From the NCBI GenBank assembly GCA_037481695.1, contig JBBFLE010000003.1, positions 62,001 through 126,000 of the forward strand: a DNA stretch of 64,000 bases, given 5' to 3'. Within the stretch, counting starts at the first letter, position 1; every line of letters begins with the position of its first letter. Source of the DNA: a bacterium (lineage in GTDB: Bacteria > Desulfobacterota > Desulfocorpusculales > Desulfocorpusculum). Below, piece after piece: positions 8,556 through 18,127 of the stretch. A program made the translations under genes and the position numbers. A model generated the notes under the pieces. That model was given only the letters and a program-made list of their open reading frames with translations, did not search any database and had not been told where the DNA came from.

Positions 8556-9752
8556 ATGTTCGTTGACTTCTTCTTTTCCCTGAGGAAGGTGGGGATTCCT
8601 GTTTCTCCCACGTCTTTCCTGCGTTTGCACAAGGCCATGAGTCTGGGCCTCATCAATTCCCTGGAGGATTTTTACACGGCTGCAAGAGCCATTCTGATCA
8701 AAAGCGAGCGCTACTTCGATCTTTACGACCAGATCTTCGCCCATGTGTTCAGGGGGATCGAACTAAAAGAGCCCACAGAAATAGAGCTGGGAGAGGTGGC
8801 CCGAGCCCTCCTAGAAGAGTGGTTAAGGGATCCCCAAGCTCTGGCTCAGGCCATGGGATTGAACCCAGAGGAACTCTCCAAGCTAAGCCCTGAAGAGCTT
8901 ATTCAGTACTTCCTGGATCGTCTCAAAGAACAAACAGAGGCTCACCACGGCGGCAGCAAATGGATAGGCACAGGGGGAACCTCTCCGGTAGGCCATTCAG
9001 GGTATCATCCGGGAGGAATGAGGGTGGGAGGTGTGTCCCGCAACCGATCGGCAGTCAAGGTGGCCATGGACCGCCGATACAAAGACTACTCCCTGGAGGG
9101 GCCTTTGACCCCCTCCCAGATGGGGGAAGCTTTGAAACGCTTAAGACACATGGTACCTTCGGGCCCCAAAGACCAGGTAAACGTGGAAGGCACCATATAT
9201 CAAACCATGAAAAACGCCGGGGAGATAGAAATAGTTTTCGAGCGGAGTCTCAGGGACCGGTTGAAGGTCATACTGGCCATAGATAATGGTGGCTGGTCCA
9301 TGGAGCCTTACATAGATTTGGTCCAAACCCTTTTCAACTATGCCAGAGCTCAATTCAAGGACCTCAAGACTTTCTTTTTTCACAACACCATTTACGACTA
9401 CCTCTGGGAGGATCCTCCCAGGAGGTACAAGCCTTTCCCAGTGGATCAACTGGTACGGCTGGATCCTCAGACCCGATTCATCGTTGTGGGGGATGCCAGC
9501 ATGGCCCCGTACGAACTCATGGCCACCGATGGATCCATCCACGTGGAAGAACGTTCAGGACGGCCAAGCATAGAAAGGCTTAAGTTCATAGCAGAGACCT
9601 TTAGGCACAAGGCTTGGCTAAACCCCGTGGACTCCAGGGAGTGGAACTACACGGCCACCATCAGATACATCAGGGAGATCTTTCCCATGTTCGAGCTCAC
9701 TCTGGATGGCCTGGAGGCCGCGGTGACACATCTTATGAAGAAGGACAATTGA
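8556..9752 (+). CDS. VWA-domain protein (CoxE-like), partner of MoxR
   Basis: 398-residue CoxE-like protein. The N-terminal ~150 residues are helical (FVDFFFSLRKVGIPVSPTSFL is typical of the family start), a glycine-rich linker follows around residues 130-165, and the VWA-like domain occupies roughly residues 225-390. The metal site is degenerate: the usual DxSxS reads DNGGWS, so the first serine is glycine, while the later acidic residue (VVGDAS) is retained. Encoded directly after the MoxR ATPase, which strongly implies a MoxR-VWA pair acting as a remodelling system. No metalloenzyme client lies beside it. Confidence 0.85.
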   Translation: MFVDFFFSLRKVGIPVSPTSFLRLHKAMSLGLINSLEDFYTAARAILIKSERYFDLYDQIFAHVFRGIELKEPTEIELGEVARALLEEWLRDPQALAQAMGLNPEELSKLSPEELIQYFLDRLKEQTEAHHGGSKWIGTGGTSPVGHSGYHPGGMRVGGVSRNRSAVKVAMDRRYKDYSLEGPLTPSQMGEALKRLRHMVPSGPKDQVNVEGTIYQTMKNAGEIEIVFERSLRDRLKVILAIDNGGWSMEPYIDLVQTLFNYARAQFKDLKTFFFHNTIYDYLWEDPPRRYKPFPVDQLVRLDPQTRFIVVGDASMAPYELMATDGSIHVEERSGRPSIERLKFIAETFRHKAWLNPVDSREWNYTATIRYIREIFPMFELTLDGLEAAVTHLMKKDN

Positions 9753-9950
9753 GACAACCAGGATCATCCTCCGGTGGCTGGGCCCTATGCTGGTGGATGC
9801 TTCATCTATCAGGCCTGAGTTCCCTTACCAGAGACCTGGGAAACAATGGGGTGCTCTTGGGATCAGGAAAACACGCTGGACATGTCATTTGGTCGGCCCA
9901 TGTCATCAGTTTTTTTGAAAAATGTTGAATAAGCCTACAGGAGGTCCCCC

Positions 9951-10748
9951 ATGCCCATAGTTACCATCTCCAGGGGTTCTTATAGCCATGGCAAGGAAGT
10001 AGCCGAGAGGGTAGCCCAGAGGCTTGGCTACGAATGCATAGCGCGGGAGGTTTTGTTGGAAGCCTCCCAGCAGTTCAATGTGCCCGAGGTGCAGCTCATA
10101 GAGGCCATAGAGGTGGCCCCTTCAGCCTTCGATCCACTGACACACAAGAAGAGGCGTTTTGTGGCCTATATTCAAGCAGCACTCCTGAGAAAGGTCCAGG
10201 CCGACAACGTTGTGTACCACGGCTTTGCCGGGCATTTTTTCCTCCGTACAGTGCCCAATGTGATAAAGGTGAGGATCTTGGCAGACCTGGAGGAAAGAAT
10301 ACGCATAGTCATGGATAGAGACGGCCTCAACTGGGGAGAGGCGGCCAGAACCATAGAGAAATTGGACGAACAGAGAACTCGCTGGAGCCTGGCTCTGTAC
10401 AACATGGATCCTGCGGATCCGGCTCTGTACGATCTCATCTTCAACATAAGGCAGCTCTCTGTGGAAGGGGCAGTAGACCTCATTTGCCAGGCAGTCTCCT
10501 TGCCAGAATTCAGGACTACACCAGAGGCATTGCAGAGGATACAGGACCTCCTTCTGGAAGCCGAGGTGAGAATAGCTTTGGGGGAGATGGGACTGGAGTT
10601 TCTGGTGCATGCTGAAAAAGGAAAGGTGCGGGTGGACACACGTTCTCCTCGCGGGAATGAGGAGAGGGTTCGAAAGGAAATACATGGTGCCCTTTCGGGG
10701 ATTTCTGGAATCCAGGAGGTCAGGGTGGAGGTGCTCCCGGTGTCCTGA
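9951..10748 (+). CDS. Cytidylate kinase-like protein with C-terminal BON-like domain
   Basis: 265 residues. Residues 1-190 are a cytidylate-kinase-like P-loop fold: the start MPIVTISRGSYSHGKEVAERVA resembles family members that begin with TISRxxGSxG, followed by FAGHFFL and RDGLNW/ARTIEKLDEQR. The P-loop is non-canonical (GSYSHGKEVA), lacking a clean GxxGxGKS/T. Residues ~195-265 look like a BON-type small domain (VRKEIHGALSGISGIQEVRVEV). It may be a nucleotide-binding regulator rather than a true CMP kinase. Start follows AGGAGGTCCCCC. The next gene begins eight bases after the stop. Confidence 0.72.
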   Translation: MPIVTISRGSYSHGKEVAERVAQRLGYECIAREVLLEASQQFNVPEVQLIEAIEVAPSAFDPLTHKKRRFVAYIQAALLRKVQADNVVYHGFAGHFFLRTVPNVIKVRILADLEERIRIVMDRDGLNWGEAARTIEKLDEQRTRWSLALYNMDPADPALYDLIFNIRQLSVEGAVDLICQAVSLPEFRTTPEALQRIQDLLLEAEVRIALGEMGLEFLVHAEKGKVRVDTRSPRGNEERVRKEIHGALSGISGIQEVRVEVLPVS

Positions 10749-10756
10749 TCCGGAAT

Positions 10757-11788
10757 TTGTATGCTAGGGGTCTGAGCTTGAGACCGCTTTTCCATCCCAG
10801 GCTTGTACATGGCCCTTTCGGGGATCCAGGGCTCTATGTTGCCTGGATGCACAAGAGGAGGGCGGTCCTGTTCGATCTGCCAGAGCTTGCTCCTCTTCAG
10901 ACAAAAGAGCTGCTCAAGATCTCCCACGTTTTCGTTTCCCACACCCACATGGATCATTTCATGGGGCTTGACAGATTAATACGTCTCACCCTAGGCAGGA
11001 ACAGGAAACTCAGGATCTTCGGTCCTTCACCCATATTGGAACAGACGGCTCAAAGGCTTGGTTCTTATACCTGGAACCTGGTCCAAGATTACAAGGAACG
11101 TCTTGTGCTGGAAATCACACAGCTAAGAGGCAATTTTCTGGAAAAGGCTTCTCTGGACTGCCGGGAGAAGTTTCGTGACAGAGGCCTGAGGGAGGTAGAG
11201 CTTTTCCAGGGTGTTCTGTGGGAGGAACCAGGCTTGAGAGTAAGGGCTGTTCTCCTGGATCATAAGGTGCCCTCCATGGCCTTCAGCCTGGAAGAGCCTC
11301 TCCACGTGGAAGTGCTCAGGGGAAGGTTGGAAGAAAATGGCCTCAAACCAGGAGCCTGGTTGAGGACCCTCAGAGAGAAAATCATGGAAGGGGTTTGCCC
11401 TGAAACATTGTTGGAGGTAAGCCCCAGGGAAAAAGGCCCATTACCTCTGTCCTGGCTCCAACAAAACCTTGTCCGCTGCTCCAAGGGACAAAAAATAGGC
11501 TACGTGGTGGACGCGGCTCCCACCCAGGAAAACCTGGGAAAAATAGCAAGACTGATCCAGGGGGCGGATTTGTTGTTTGTGGAAGCTCCTTTCCTTGACA
11601 GGGAGCTGACCAGGGCAACACAAAGGGCACATTTGACAGCCCGCAAGGCAGGCGAAGTGGCTGCCTTGGCAGGAGTGGGCAAGGTAATACCCTTTCACTT
11701 CTCTCCCAAGTACGGTCCTGATCCCTCACCCCTTATCAAGGAGGTACAGCAAGGTTTTGAGGCCATGATGGAGAAACTTTCTGGTTGA
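10757..11788 (+). CDS. Metallo-beta-lactamase fold protein, RNase Z-like
   Basis: 343-residue metallo-hydrolase. The metal-binding signature is VSHTHMDHFMGL (HxHxDH), with further ligands likely in LLDHKVPS, YVVDAAPTQ and the C-terminal PFHFSPKYG. The arrangement resembles ribonuclease Z but a ~100-residue middle insertion is unlike the tRNA-processing enzyme, and no exosite is recognisable. The start is TTG at 10757, the only start codon in the frame between the previous in-frame stop and the motif region. The gene is tightly packed between the kinase-like gene and the GspE-like gene. Confidence 0.78.
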   Translation: MYARGLSLRPLFHPRLVHGPFGDPGLYVAWMHKRRAVLFDLPELAPLQTKELLKISHVFVSHTHMDHFMGLDRLIRLTLGRNRKLRIFGPSPILEQTAQRLGSYTWNLVQDYKERLVLEITQLRGNFLEKASLDCREKFRDRGLREVELFQGVLWEEPGLRVRAVLLDHKVPSMAFSLEEPLHVEVLRGRLEENGLKPGAWLRTLREKIMEGVCPETLLEVSPREKGPLPLSWLQQNLVRCSKGQKIGYVVDAAPTQENLGKIARLIQGADLLFVEAPFLDRELTRATQRAHLTARKAGEVAALAGVGKVIPFHFSPKYGPDPSPLIKEVQQGFEAMMEKLSG

Positions 11789-11847
11789 TAGAATACGAGC
11801 GGCTTTTAGGCTTCCCCACTTTACACCCGAGCCGGAGGCAGCTGGCC

Positions 11848-14199
11848 ATGGATTCCCAAGAAGCAGAAAGCCCAATGGGACTCGAAGAACTGAGAAGAAA
11901 GCTTTTTTTGCAGGAGCGCCTCCAGGAAATCACCACCCTAATCCACAGTGCCCGTGACCTGAATGAAATCTTTCTGGAGGTAAGGGACAAGATCCTGGAG
12001 TTCTTCGAAGCCGACAGGATAACCATCTACGGCGTGGATGCCAGGGCTAACCAAATATTCTCCAAGTACAAGCAAGGCACAGAAGTTAAAGAGATAAGGC
12101 TTCCCATAGATGGCCAGAGCCTGGCTGGTTTTGTGGCCATGAGCAAGAAACCCGTTAACATCTCGGATGCATATGACGAGGCCGAGCTCTCCAGAAAGGT
12201 GCCGGTGCTTCACTTTGACAAGAGTTGGGATCAAAAGACAGGCTTTAGAACCAAGCAAGTGCTGGCCGTACCCATTGTGTTCAAGAAAGGGGGCAAGAGG
12301 GTATTTGCCGGCGTGGTTCAGCTCATGAACAAACGATCCCAAGAGGCCTTCACAGAGCAGGATCAGAAGAACCTGGAAACAGTGGCAGAGGCTCTGGGCA
12401 TAGCCTTCACCAACCAGAAGCGCATGCTGCCACGTATCTCAACCAGATACGACCAGCTTCTAGAACGCGGGCTCTTGAAAGAGGAGGAGCTGGACCAAGC
12501 CATAGGAAAAGCCAAGGCCCAAAAACTGGACCCAGAACTCATATTGATGACCGAACACGAGATAACCAGGGAAGATCTGCTCCGGAGTCTGGGGGCTTTC
12601 TACGGGTGCGGCTACTTGCTTTTCGAGGAAAACATACCGCTAGATTCCGCATTGATGCAAGGAATCAGGCCTGATTATCTGATGCATCGGATGTGGGTCC
12701 CTGTGTGCAAGGTAGGGGAAAAGGTGTTGGTATTGGTGGACGATCCCAAGGATCTGGCCAAGCTGGACGAGATCCGCACCCACAAACAGTTGCGAAACTG
12801 TGAAATACGAGTGGCCTTGAAACAGGATATTCTGAAATTCATCCAGGCCCATCTCAGGAACCTGGGATTGGTTTCTCAACAAGCCCCGGTCTCGAGCAGC
12901 ACAACCCACAGCTCTTCTACGGAGGAGATCTTAAGCAGCCTCAAAGGGGAAGGACTCCAGCTGGAGCTTGAAGAAAACGGGCTTACTGCAGAGGTCAGCG
13001 AGGCAGACTCCAGCGTGGTTCGTCTGGCCAACCAAATCATAAGGGAAGCCTTTGGAATGGGAGCCTCGGACATACACATAGAGCCCTACGGCAGACAGGA
13101 CACGGTTGTGAGACTTCGAGTAGACGGTCTTTGCATGAACTATCTGACGGTCCCTGCCAACTATGCCAGGGCCTTGGTAGCCCGCTACAAGATAATGGCC
13201 TCCTTGGACATAGCCGAGCGACGCAGGCCCCAGGATGGAAAGATAAAGTTTCACCTGCCGGACAGGGAAATCGAACTCAGGGTGGCCACATTGCCAACTG
13301 CTGGAGGAAATGAAGATCTGGTCATGCGGATTCTGGCTGCCGGTAAACCCATCCCACTGGAAGAGCTGGGCTTAAGCCCCAGAAATTACAAGGTATTCTT
13401 GGAGATGATAACAAAGCCATATGGAATGGTACTGGTGGTGGGCCCCACGGGAAGCGGCAAGAGCACGACCCTTCATTCAGCCCTGGGGCACATCAATACG
13501 CCAGAGAGAAAGATTTGGACTGCTGAGGACCCTGTGGAGATAACTCAAAAAGGGCTCAGGCAGGTACAGGTCCACCCCAAGATCGGGCTCACCTTCGCAG
13601 CAGCCATGCGCTCCTTCCTCAGGGCAGATCCGGATGTGATCATGGTGGGGGAGATGCGCGACAGGGAAACGGCCGAGATCGCCATAGAGGCCTCCCTCAC
13701 AGGCCATCTGGTTCTGAGCACGCTGCACACAAACAGTGCTCCGGAGACCATCACCCGTCTGCTGGAGATGGGCATGGATCCTTTCAACTTTGCCGATTCC
13801 CTATTGGGTGTTTTGGCCCAGAGGCTAGTAAGGACCATATGTCAGGATTGCAAGATCCCGTACCATCCTTCTGAAAAAGATTTCCAAGAGATGCTGGAGG
13901 CTTATGGGGCTTCCAGGTTCCAGGAGCTAGGGGTTCACTATGGACCGGATCTGCGCTTGTTCAATGCAAAGGGCTGTGAGAAATGCCATCACACAGGTTA
14001 CAGGGGTCGCATGGCCATCCATGAGCTGCTGGTGGCCACAGACAGTATCAAGGAGGCTGTCCAGAGAAGGGCGCCGGTGGAGGAAATACGGCGCATGGCC
14101 ATGCAAGAGGGGATGAGCACCCTTCTCCAGGATGGAATCGCCAAGGTCTTACAAGGATTTACCGATCTTCGACAGGTCAAGTCAGTTTGTATGAGGTGA
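11848..14199 (+). CDS. GspE/PilB-family secretion ATPase with N-terminal GAF domain
   Basis: 783 residues. About residues 20-190 form a GAF domain (ITIYGVDARANQIF, GQSLAGFVA), then a MshEN/GspE N-terminal domain, and from ~380 the type II secretion/type IV pilus ATPase: Walker A GPTGSGKSTTLHSAL, Asp box EDPVEI, Walker B ADPDVIMVGEMRD, His box GHLVLSTLHTNSA, and the C-terminal zinc cysteines CQDC and CEKCHHTGYRGR. A TTG exists at 11785, overlapping the previous gene, but CCGGAGGCAGCTGGCC before ATG 11848 marks the start. The GAF addition suggests the motor is regulated by a small ligand. No other secretion or pilus genes adjoin it. Confidence 0.9.
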   Translation: MDSQEAESPMGLEELRRKLFLQERLQEITTLIHSARDLNEIFLEVRDKILEFFEADRITIYGVDARANQIFSKYKQGTEVKEIRLPIDGQSLAGFVAMSKKPVNISDAYDEAELSRKVPVLHFDKSWDQKTGFRTKQVLAVPIVFKKGGKRVFAGVVQLMNKRSQEAFTEQDQKNLETVAEALGIAFTNQKRMLPRISTRYDQLLERGLLKEEELDQAIGKAKAQKLDPELILMTEHEITREDLLRSLGAFYGCGYLLFEENIPLDSALMQGIRPDYLMHRMWVPVCKVGEKVLVLVDDPKDLAKLDEIRTHKQLRNCEIRVALKQDILKFIQAHLRNLGLVSQQAPVSSSTTHSSSTEEILSSLKGEGLQLELEENGLTAEVSEADSSVVRLANQIIREAFGMGASDIHIEPYGRQDTVVRLRVDGLCMNYLTVPANYARALVARYKIMASLDIAERRRPQDGKIKFHLPDREIELRVATLPTAGGNEDLVMRILAAGKPIPLEELGLSPRNYKVFLEMITKPYGMVLVVGPTGSGKSTTLHSALGHINTPERKIWTAEDPVEITQKGLRQVQVHPKIGLTFAAAMRSFLRADPDVIMVGEMRDRETAEIAIEASLTGHLVLSTLHTNSAPETITRLLEMGMDPFNFADSLLGVLAQRLVRTICQDCKIPYHPSEKDFQEMLEAYGASRFQELGVHYGPDLRLFNAKGCEKCHHTGYRGRMAIHELLVATDSIKEAVQRRAPVEEIRRMAMQEGMSTLLQDGIAKVLQGFTDLRQVKSVCMR

Positions 14200-14205
14200 C
14201 ATGGA

Positions 14206-15315
14206 TCAAGGATGGGGCAACAGAAGCCAACGAGGCTTGGCAGTATCCGGGCCCGGGAATAGCCCGTCTTTGGAATTTACGCTATAGGTTACCCATAAGC
14301 CCACAGATGAACAGCCCGGGTGGAATTTGGCTCCGTAACAATAAAGGCTTTGGGAAGCAGCCTCGGGGCAGGTAAAAAGGTCTTGTGGTTTACCCCAGGG
14401 CCCTTGGGGAGCCGGAGCCCTGCGCAAGACAATTTGGGGTGAGATGCCTCCTGGGCTGTAAACAATTATCCATCCCTGCCCCCGGGGATCACTTGCCACC
14501 GTGACCTCTGTGCCCACTCCCTCCAGAAGAGGTTGAGCTTCCTTGAGAAGAACACTCCAACCCTTTTCTCCTGCCCAAAACTCCCAACCTGTCTCCAACT
14601 CCAGGCCAGCAAAGAAACGCTTTTCCAACCTTGCCAGAAAAAGCCCTCTTTGTGCCCCCAGAGACCTGGTACCAAATATCAGCACGTAACCGCCTTGGAT
14701 CACAGGAGAACAGGCCGGCAGGAAGTCCTCTGCTGTCCACGGAAGTCTCTTGGAGCGCATGTGCCATGAGCAAGGTGGGGCCCTGGCATCCGCTATACTT
14801 ACCAACTGAGAGCCCAAGACTGCGAAGTCCCAGGGGCCCGGGCCCCTTCTCTCCATGTGGTGAAAGACAAGAAAAATCCCTTTTTGAAGCAAGACCCCCC
14901 CGGCTGGCCAAAGCCACCTTCCCTTGGGTTCTGTGCTGCCAAAGGCTGCTGTGGATGCCTGCCCCCAGTGGGGTTCAAAAGCATCAGAGCACTCACCCTC
15001 TTGTACGCCCACAGAATTGGGAACCAGCTTTAGGGTTCCATCTTGGTGTCTTAGCCAGGTATCCCCGAAGAGCCAAAGCCTGAGGTTTTCAGCCAAAGGG
15101 ACCGAAATGGCCCCGTCCGCCCCCAGCCAGGCATCATCCCTGGGCAAAAGAAGGCCAGAACCCAGAGGTTTCTTGGCATCCCCCGGAGCGGCTGGCGGAA
15201 AGCAAAAACATGTCGCAAGCACCCCAGCCCATATGATCAGCGCCTTGAACACATGAAAGGAAAAGGGGCCTGTCTTGGGCCTTAGTTTTTTAGCCTTTGC
15301 GCAGAAAAGGATCAA
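14206..15315 (-). CDS. Exported DUF4185-like (beta-propeller) protein
   Basis: 369 residues, start TTG at 15315 after AAGGTGATTCACA and overlapping the PAC2 gene end by 26 bases. An N-terminal hydrophobic stretch (FKALIIWAGVLATCFCF) is a likely signal sequence. The body contains WLGADGAISVPL followed by LWLFGDTWL, the pattern of DUF4185-type glycoside-hydrolase-like five-bladed propellers. A possible carbohydrate-related extracytoplasmic role is family inference only; no catalytic residues can be assigned. The stop lies six bases from the convergent GspE-like gene. Confidence 0.62.
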   Translation of the reverse strand: MILFCAKAKKLRPKTGPFSFHVFKALIIWAGVLATCFCFPPAAPGDAKKPLGSGLLLPRDDAWLGADGAISVPLAENLRLWLFGDTWLRHQDGTLKLVPNSVGVQEGECSDAFEPHWGQASTAAFGSTEPKGRWLWPAGGVLLQKGIFLVFHHMERRGPGPWDFAVLGSQLVSIADARAPPCSWHMRSKRLPWTAEDFLPACSPVIQGGYVLIFGTRSLGAQRGLFLARLEKRFFAGLELETGWEFWAGEKGWSVLLKEAQPLLEGVGTEVTVASDPRGQGWIIVYSPGGISPQIVLRRAPAPQGPWGKPQDLFTCPEAASQSLYCYGAKFHPGCSSVGLWVTYSVNSKDGLFPGPDTAKPRWLLLPHP

Positions 15316-16174
15316 TGTGAATCACCTTGTCACCTGCTGCAGGAGCCCTTCGGATGGGTCTTTGGAAGGAGGGAGGTAGATTTTCATCTGCAAAATACTC
15401 TTTTTCCAGGCTTTGGATATACTGGCGCAGTTCTGGTTTGTCCTGCACTATACGTTCCACCTCCTCGTCCAGTATCTGGGAAGCGCGGCGAACCTCCCTG
15501 AGGTCAAGTCTGATCCCCAGAAGGCTCTGGAGGCGTTCCAGAATAGCCAATGAAGTCTTGGCGTTGTTGGATTGGATGTAGTAAGGCACATGCCCCCAGA
15601 TACTGGTTGCCGGAAGCCCCATGCTTGCAGCCTGCACAAGCAGGTGAGTGTGTATGCTCATGGGGCCCTCGTAATGGGCTGGTCTTATGCGCAATTCGGA
15701 AAAACGCTCCAGCCTCTGGTCGTCGTTGGTTATGCCGCTGACCCTGGGCTCCACGGTATGTGGGATATTGTCATAAAGCCCCCCAACGGTGAGCACCTCT
15801 GTGATGCCTAATCTTTTTACTACTTCCAGGAACAGCTCCGAGAAACGAGGCCACAACAGGTGAGGTTCCTGGCCCAAAAAGAGGACCAAATCCCTGGAGG
15901 AACCCGCCACCGGGCCTGCAGCGTAAAAAGTGCCGCAGGGAAACTGTACCGAACGTACCTTGCCTCCCTCTATTGTGACTATGGGCCTTTGTTGTATGAG
16001 GTCGAAGAAAGACTCTGGGCGGATTTCTGCGAATCTGGCCCCGCCCAGATTCTGAATGAGGAAAGTGATGACCCAGCTGGAAACCTCCCCAGCATTGGGC
16101 CACCCCCCGAAGCCTGCTACAAGAGCCGGGCTTCTAAGGCTCGGCTCATAAAGCATCACCAGACCATCGCACAT
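15290..16174 (-). CDS. PAC2 family protein
   Basis: 294-residue PAC2 (proteasome assembly chaperone 2-like) protein. Signature pieces are LVAGFGGWPNAGEVSSW near the start, VGGLYDNIPHTVEPRVSG in the middle and ATSIWGHVPYYIQSNN near the C-terminal third; these are typical of bacterial and archaeal PAC2 homologs, whose function is not established. The frame stays open upstream to 16438, but the conserved domain starts just after ATG 16174 and the extra residues look unstructured and overlap the divergent gene. It is followed and overlapped by the DUF4185-like gene. Confidence 0.82.
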   Translation of the reverse strand: MCDGLVMLYEPSLRSPALVAGFGGWPNAGEVSSWVITFLIQNLGGARFAEIRPESFFDLIQQRPIVTIEGGKVRSVQFPCGTFYAAGPVAGSSRDLVLFLGQEPHLLWPRFSELFLEVVKRLGITEVLTVGGLYDNIPHTVEPRVSGITNDDQRLERFSELRIRPAHYEGPMSIHTHLLVQAASMGLPATSIWGHVPYYIQSNNAKTSLAILERLQSLLGIRLDLREVRRASQILDEEVERIVQDKPELRQYIQSLEKEYFADENLPPSFQRPIRRAPAAGDKVIHIDPFLRKG

Positions 16175-16383
16175 AAAATTATTATAGCCGCCTCTCTCAC
16201 CAAAGCTCAACACCAAACCCAGCCACAGATGGCTCCCAGGGATTTCTCCTTGACAGGGCTTGAATTCATGTATTTTTTGTCCTAGCATTCGGCCGGGATC
16301 AGAGCTCCCCTGGCAGGAGGCCTTGGCTTTGGAATGATCCATCACTTGATCTCTCTTCTTTAGAAGATACGAGGCCGTCCAAA

Positions 16384-18039
16384 ATGGACAGATTCCGCTT
16401 GATAGTGGAGCAGCTTCCTGAGGCCCTTTGCGTAGCAAGAGGCGCCAAGGTCCTGTTCATGAATCCCAGGGCCCAGCAGCTCTTGGGAGTCCAACAAGAT
16501 AAGGATATATGCCTGGAGGATTTCATCCAGATCCAAGAAGACTCAGGGTGGAGCGGCCTGGAAGAGTCTTTTCAGCAAGCTGCTCTAAAGCAGCATTCCT
16601 TGCTTAGGCTCCTGGGACGGGATGGAAAGCTTCATTGGGTCCGAATGCAGGGGGTTCCCATAACCTGGGAGGGAGAGCAGGCCTTTCTTTATTGCATCAT
16701 TGACATGACTCGCCAACGCTGCTTGGAGGAAGACCTTCGAGCCTCTGAGGAAAGGTACCGCACGGCCATCGAACATGCCAGCGATGGAGTGGCCATGGTC
16801 AGGGGCGAGCAGCATATCTATGTGAACCAGAGGTTTCTTGACATCTTCGGGTACGAAAGGCCAGAAGAGGTTGTGGGCAAGCCCATCTCCATGGTGGTCC
16901 ACCCCGAAGACCGCCAAAGGGTCATGGAGATGAATCTTCGAAGACAGAAAGGAGAGCCGGTGCCCTCAAGGTATGAAGTCAAGGGCATCAGGGAAAACGG
17001 GGCACCCATCTATGTGGAGGTCTCGGCCACAAGAACCAGCTACAGAGGGGAGCCTGTCTCCCTGGTTTATGTCCGGGACATTACCGAAAGAAAGTGGATG
17101 GAAGAGGCTCTGCAACGTTCCCGTGACTTCTACCTCACCCTCTTTGAAGAATTTCCGACAATGATCTGGAGATTGGGGGTGGACGGCCATTGCGATTACC
17201 TCAATAGGGCATGGTTGGACTTCACAGGTAGAACCCTGCAGCAGGACAAGGGTGAGGGCTGGTTGGAGGTGATCCACCCCGAAGATCTGGAAGGATTCAA
17301 AGCACTGCTGGCCAAGGCCCTTTCACAGCAGGAGCCCTTCTGCGCCGAGCTTCGAGCTCGTAGAAGAGATGGTGTTTGGAGATGGGTCTTGAAGATCGGC
17401 AAGCCCTTCCATGGACTAAACGGTGAGTTCTCAGGCTATATCGGGGCCTCCTTCGACATAACGGAGCGTAAACAACAGGAAGAGGAGCTGAGGCTAAACG
17501 CCACCCTTGACCCCCTCACCGCTCTTCCCAACCGAAGACTCCTGGAGGACCGCCTCAAGATGGCCTTGGCCCAGGCTTCAAGGAAGAATCTGAGTGTGGG
17601 CCTGATCTTGATGGACCTGGACAATTTCAAGGAAGTCAACGACAAGTTGGGCCACCTGGCAGGCGATGAGTTGTTGGTGGAGTTGGGCAGAAGGCTCTGC
17701 GCCCTGGTCAGGGGCGGTGACACGGTGGCACGCCTGGGGGGAGACGAATTCGTGGTGGTTCTGCCGGAGATTCCCCGGGCAAGGGAGGCTTATAAGGTGG
17801 CCAAGAGAATCCTGGAGGCCATCCGCAAGCCCTTCTGCATCCATGGGCAGAATCTGTACATGAGCTCCAGCCTAGGGGTGGCCATTTTCCCGGACCATGG
17901 AGGCTCCCCTGAGGTTTTATTGCAAAGAGCGGATCAGGCTCTCTATCAGGCCAAAGCCAGAGGGGGAAACCAAGCCCTGATCTTCCATCCATCCTCGGAG
18001 ATGGCAAGAGTTCCAAAGCACTTGGGCAAGCCCAACTAG
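16384..18039 (+). CDS. PAS-PAS-PAS-GGDEF diguanylate cyclase
   Basis: 551-residue cytoplasmic signalling protein without membrane segments. Three PAS/PAC modules are visible (about residues 1-115, 120-235 and 245-360, each ending in D(I/M)T(E)R-type PAC endings such as VRDITERKWMEE and FDITERKQQEE), then a GGDEF domain (DPLTALPNRRLLEDRL ... RLGGDEFVVVLPE) with an intact active-site motif, so c-di-GMP synthesis is expected. An inhibitory RxxD site five residues before GGDEF is not evident. No EAL domain. Input ligand unknown. Divergent from the PAC2 gene, convergent with lpd. Confidence 0.92.
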   Translation: MDRFRLIVEQLPEALCVARGAKVLFMNPRAQQLLGVQQDKDICLEDFIQIQEDSGWSGLEESFQQAALKQHSLLRLLGRDGKLHWVRMQGVPITWEGEQAFLYCIIDMTRQRCLEEDLRASEERYRTAIEHASDGVAMVRGEQHIYVNQRFLDIFGYERPEEVVGKPISMVVHPEDRQRVMEMNLRRQKGEPVPSRYEVKGIRENGAPIYVEVSATRTSYRGEPVSLVYVRDITERKWMEEALQRSRDFYLTLFEEFPTMIWRLGVDGHCDYLNRAWLDFTGRTLQQDKGEGWLEVIHPEDLEGFKALLAKALSQQEPFCAELRARRRDGVWRWVLKIGKPFHGLNGEFSGYIGASFDITERKQQEEELRLNATLDPLTALPNRRLLEDRLKMALAQASRKNLSVGLILMDLDNFKEVNDKLGHLAGDELLVELGRRLCALVRGGDTVARLGGDEFVVVLPEIPRAREAYKVAKRILEAIRKPFCIHGQNLYMSSSLGVAIFPDHGGSPEVLLQRADQALYQAKARGGNQALIFHPSSEMARVPKHLGKPN

Positions 18040-18127
18040 TCTGACCTGGTTTTGCACCCAGGGCAGGCCAAGTTCTGGATGAACTCCTGGGGGCCGAGCA
18101 GGCCCAGGTTCCCTCCCATGAAATGAT

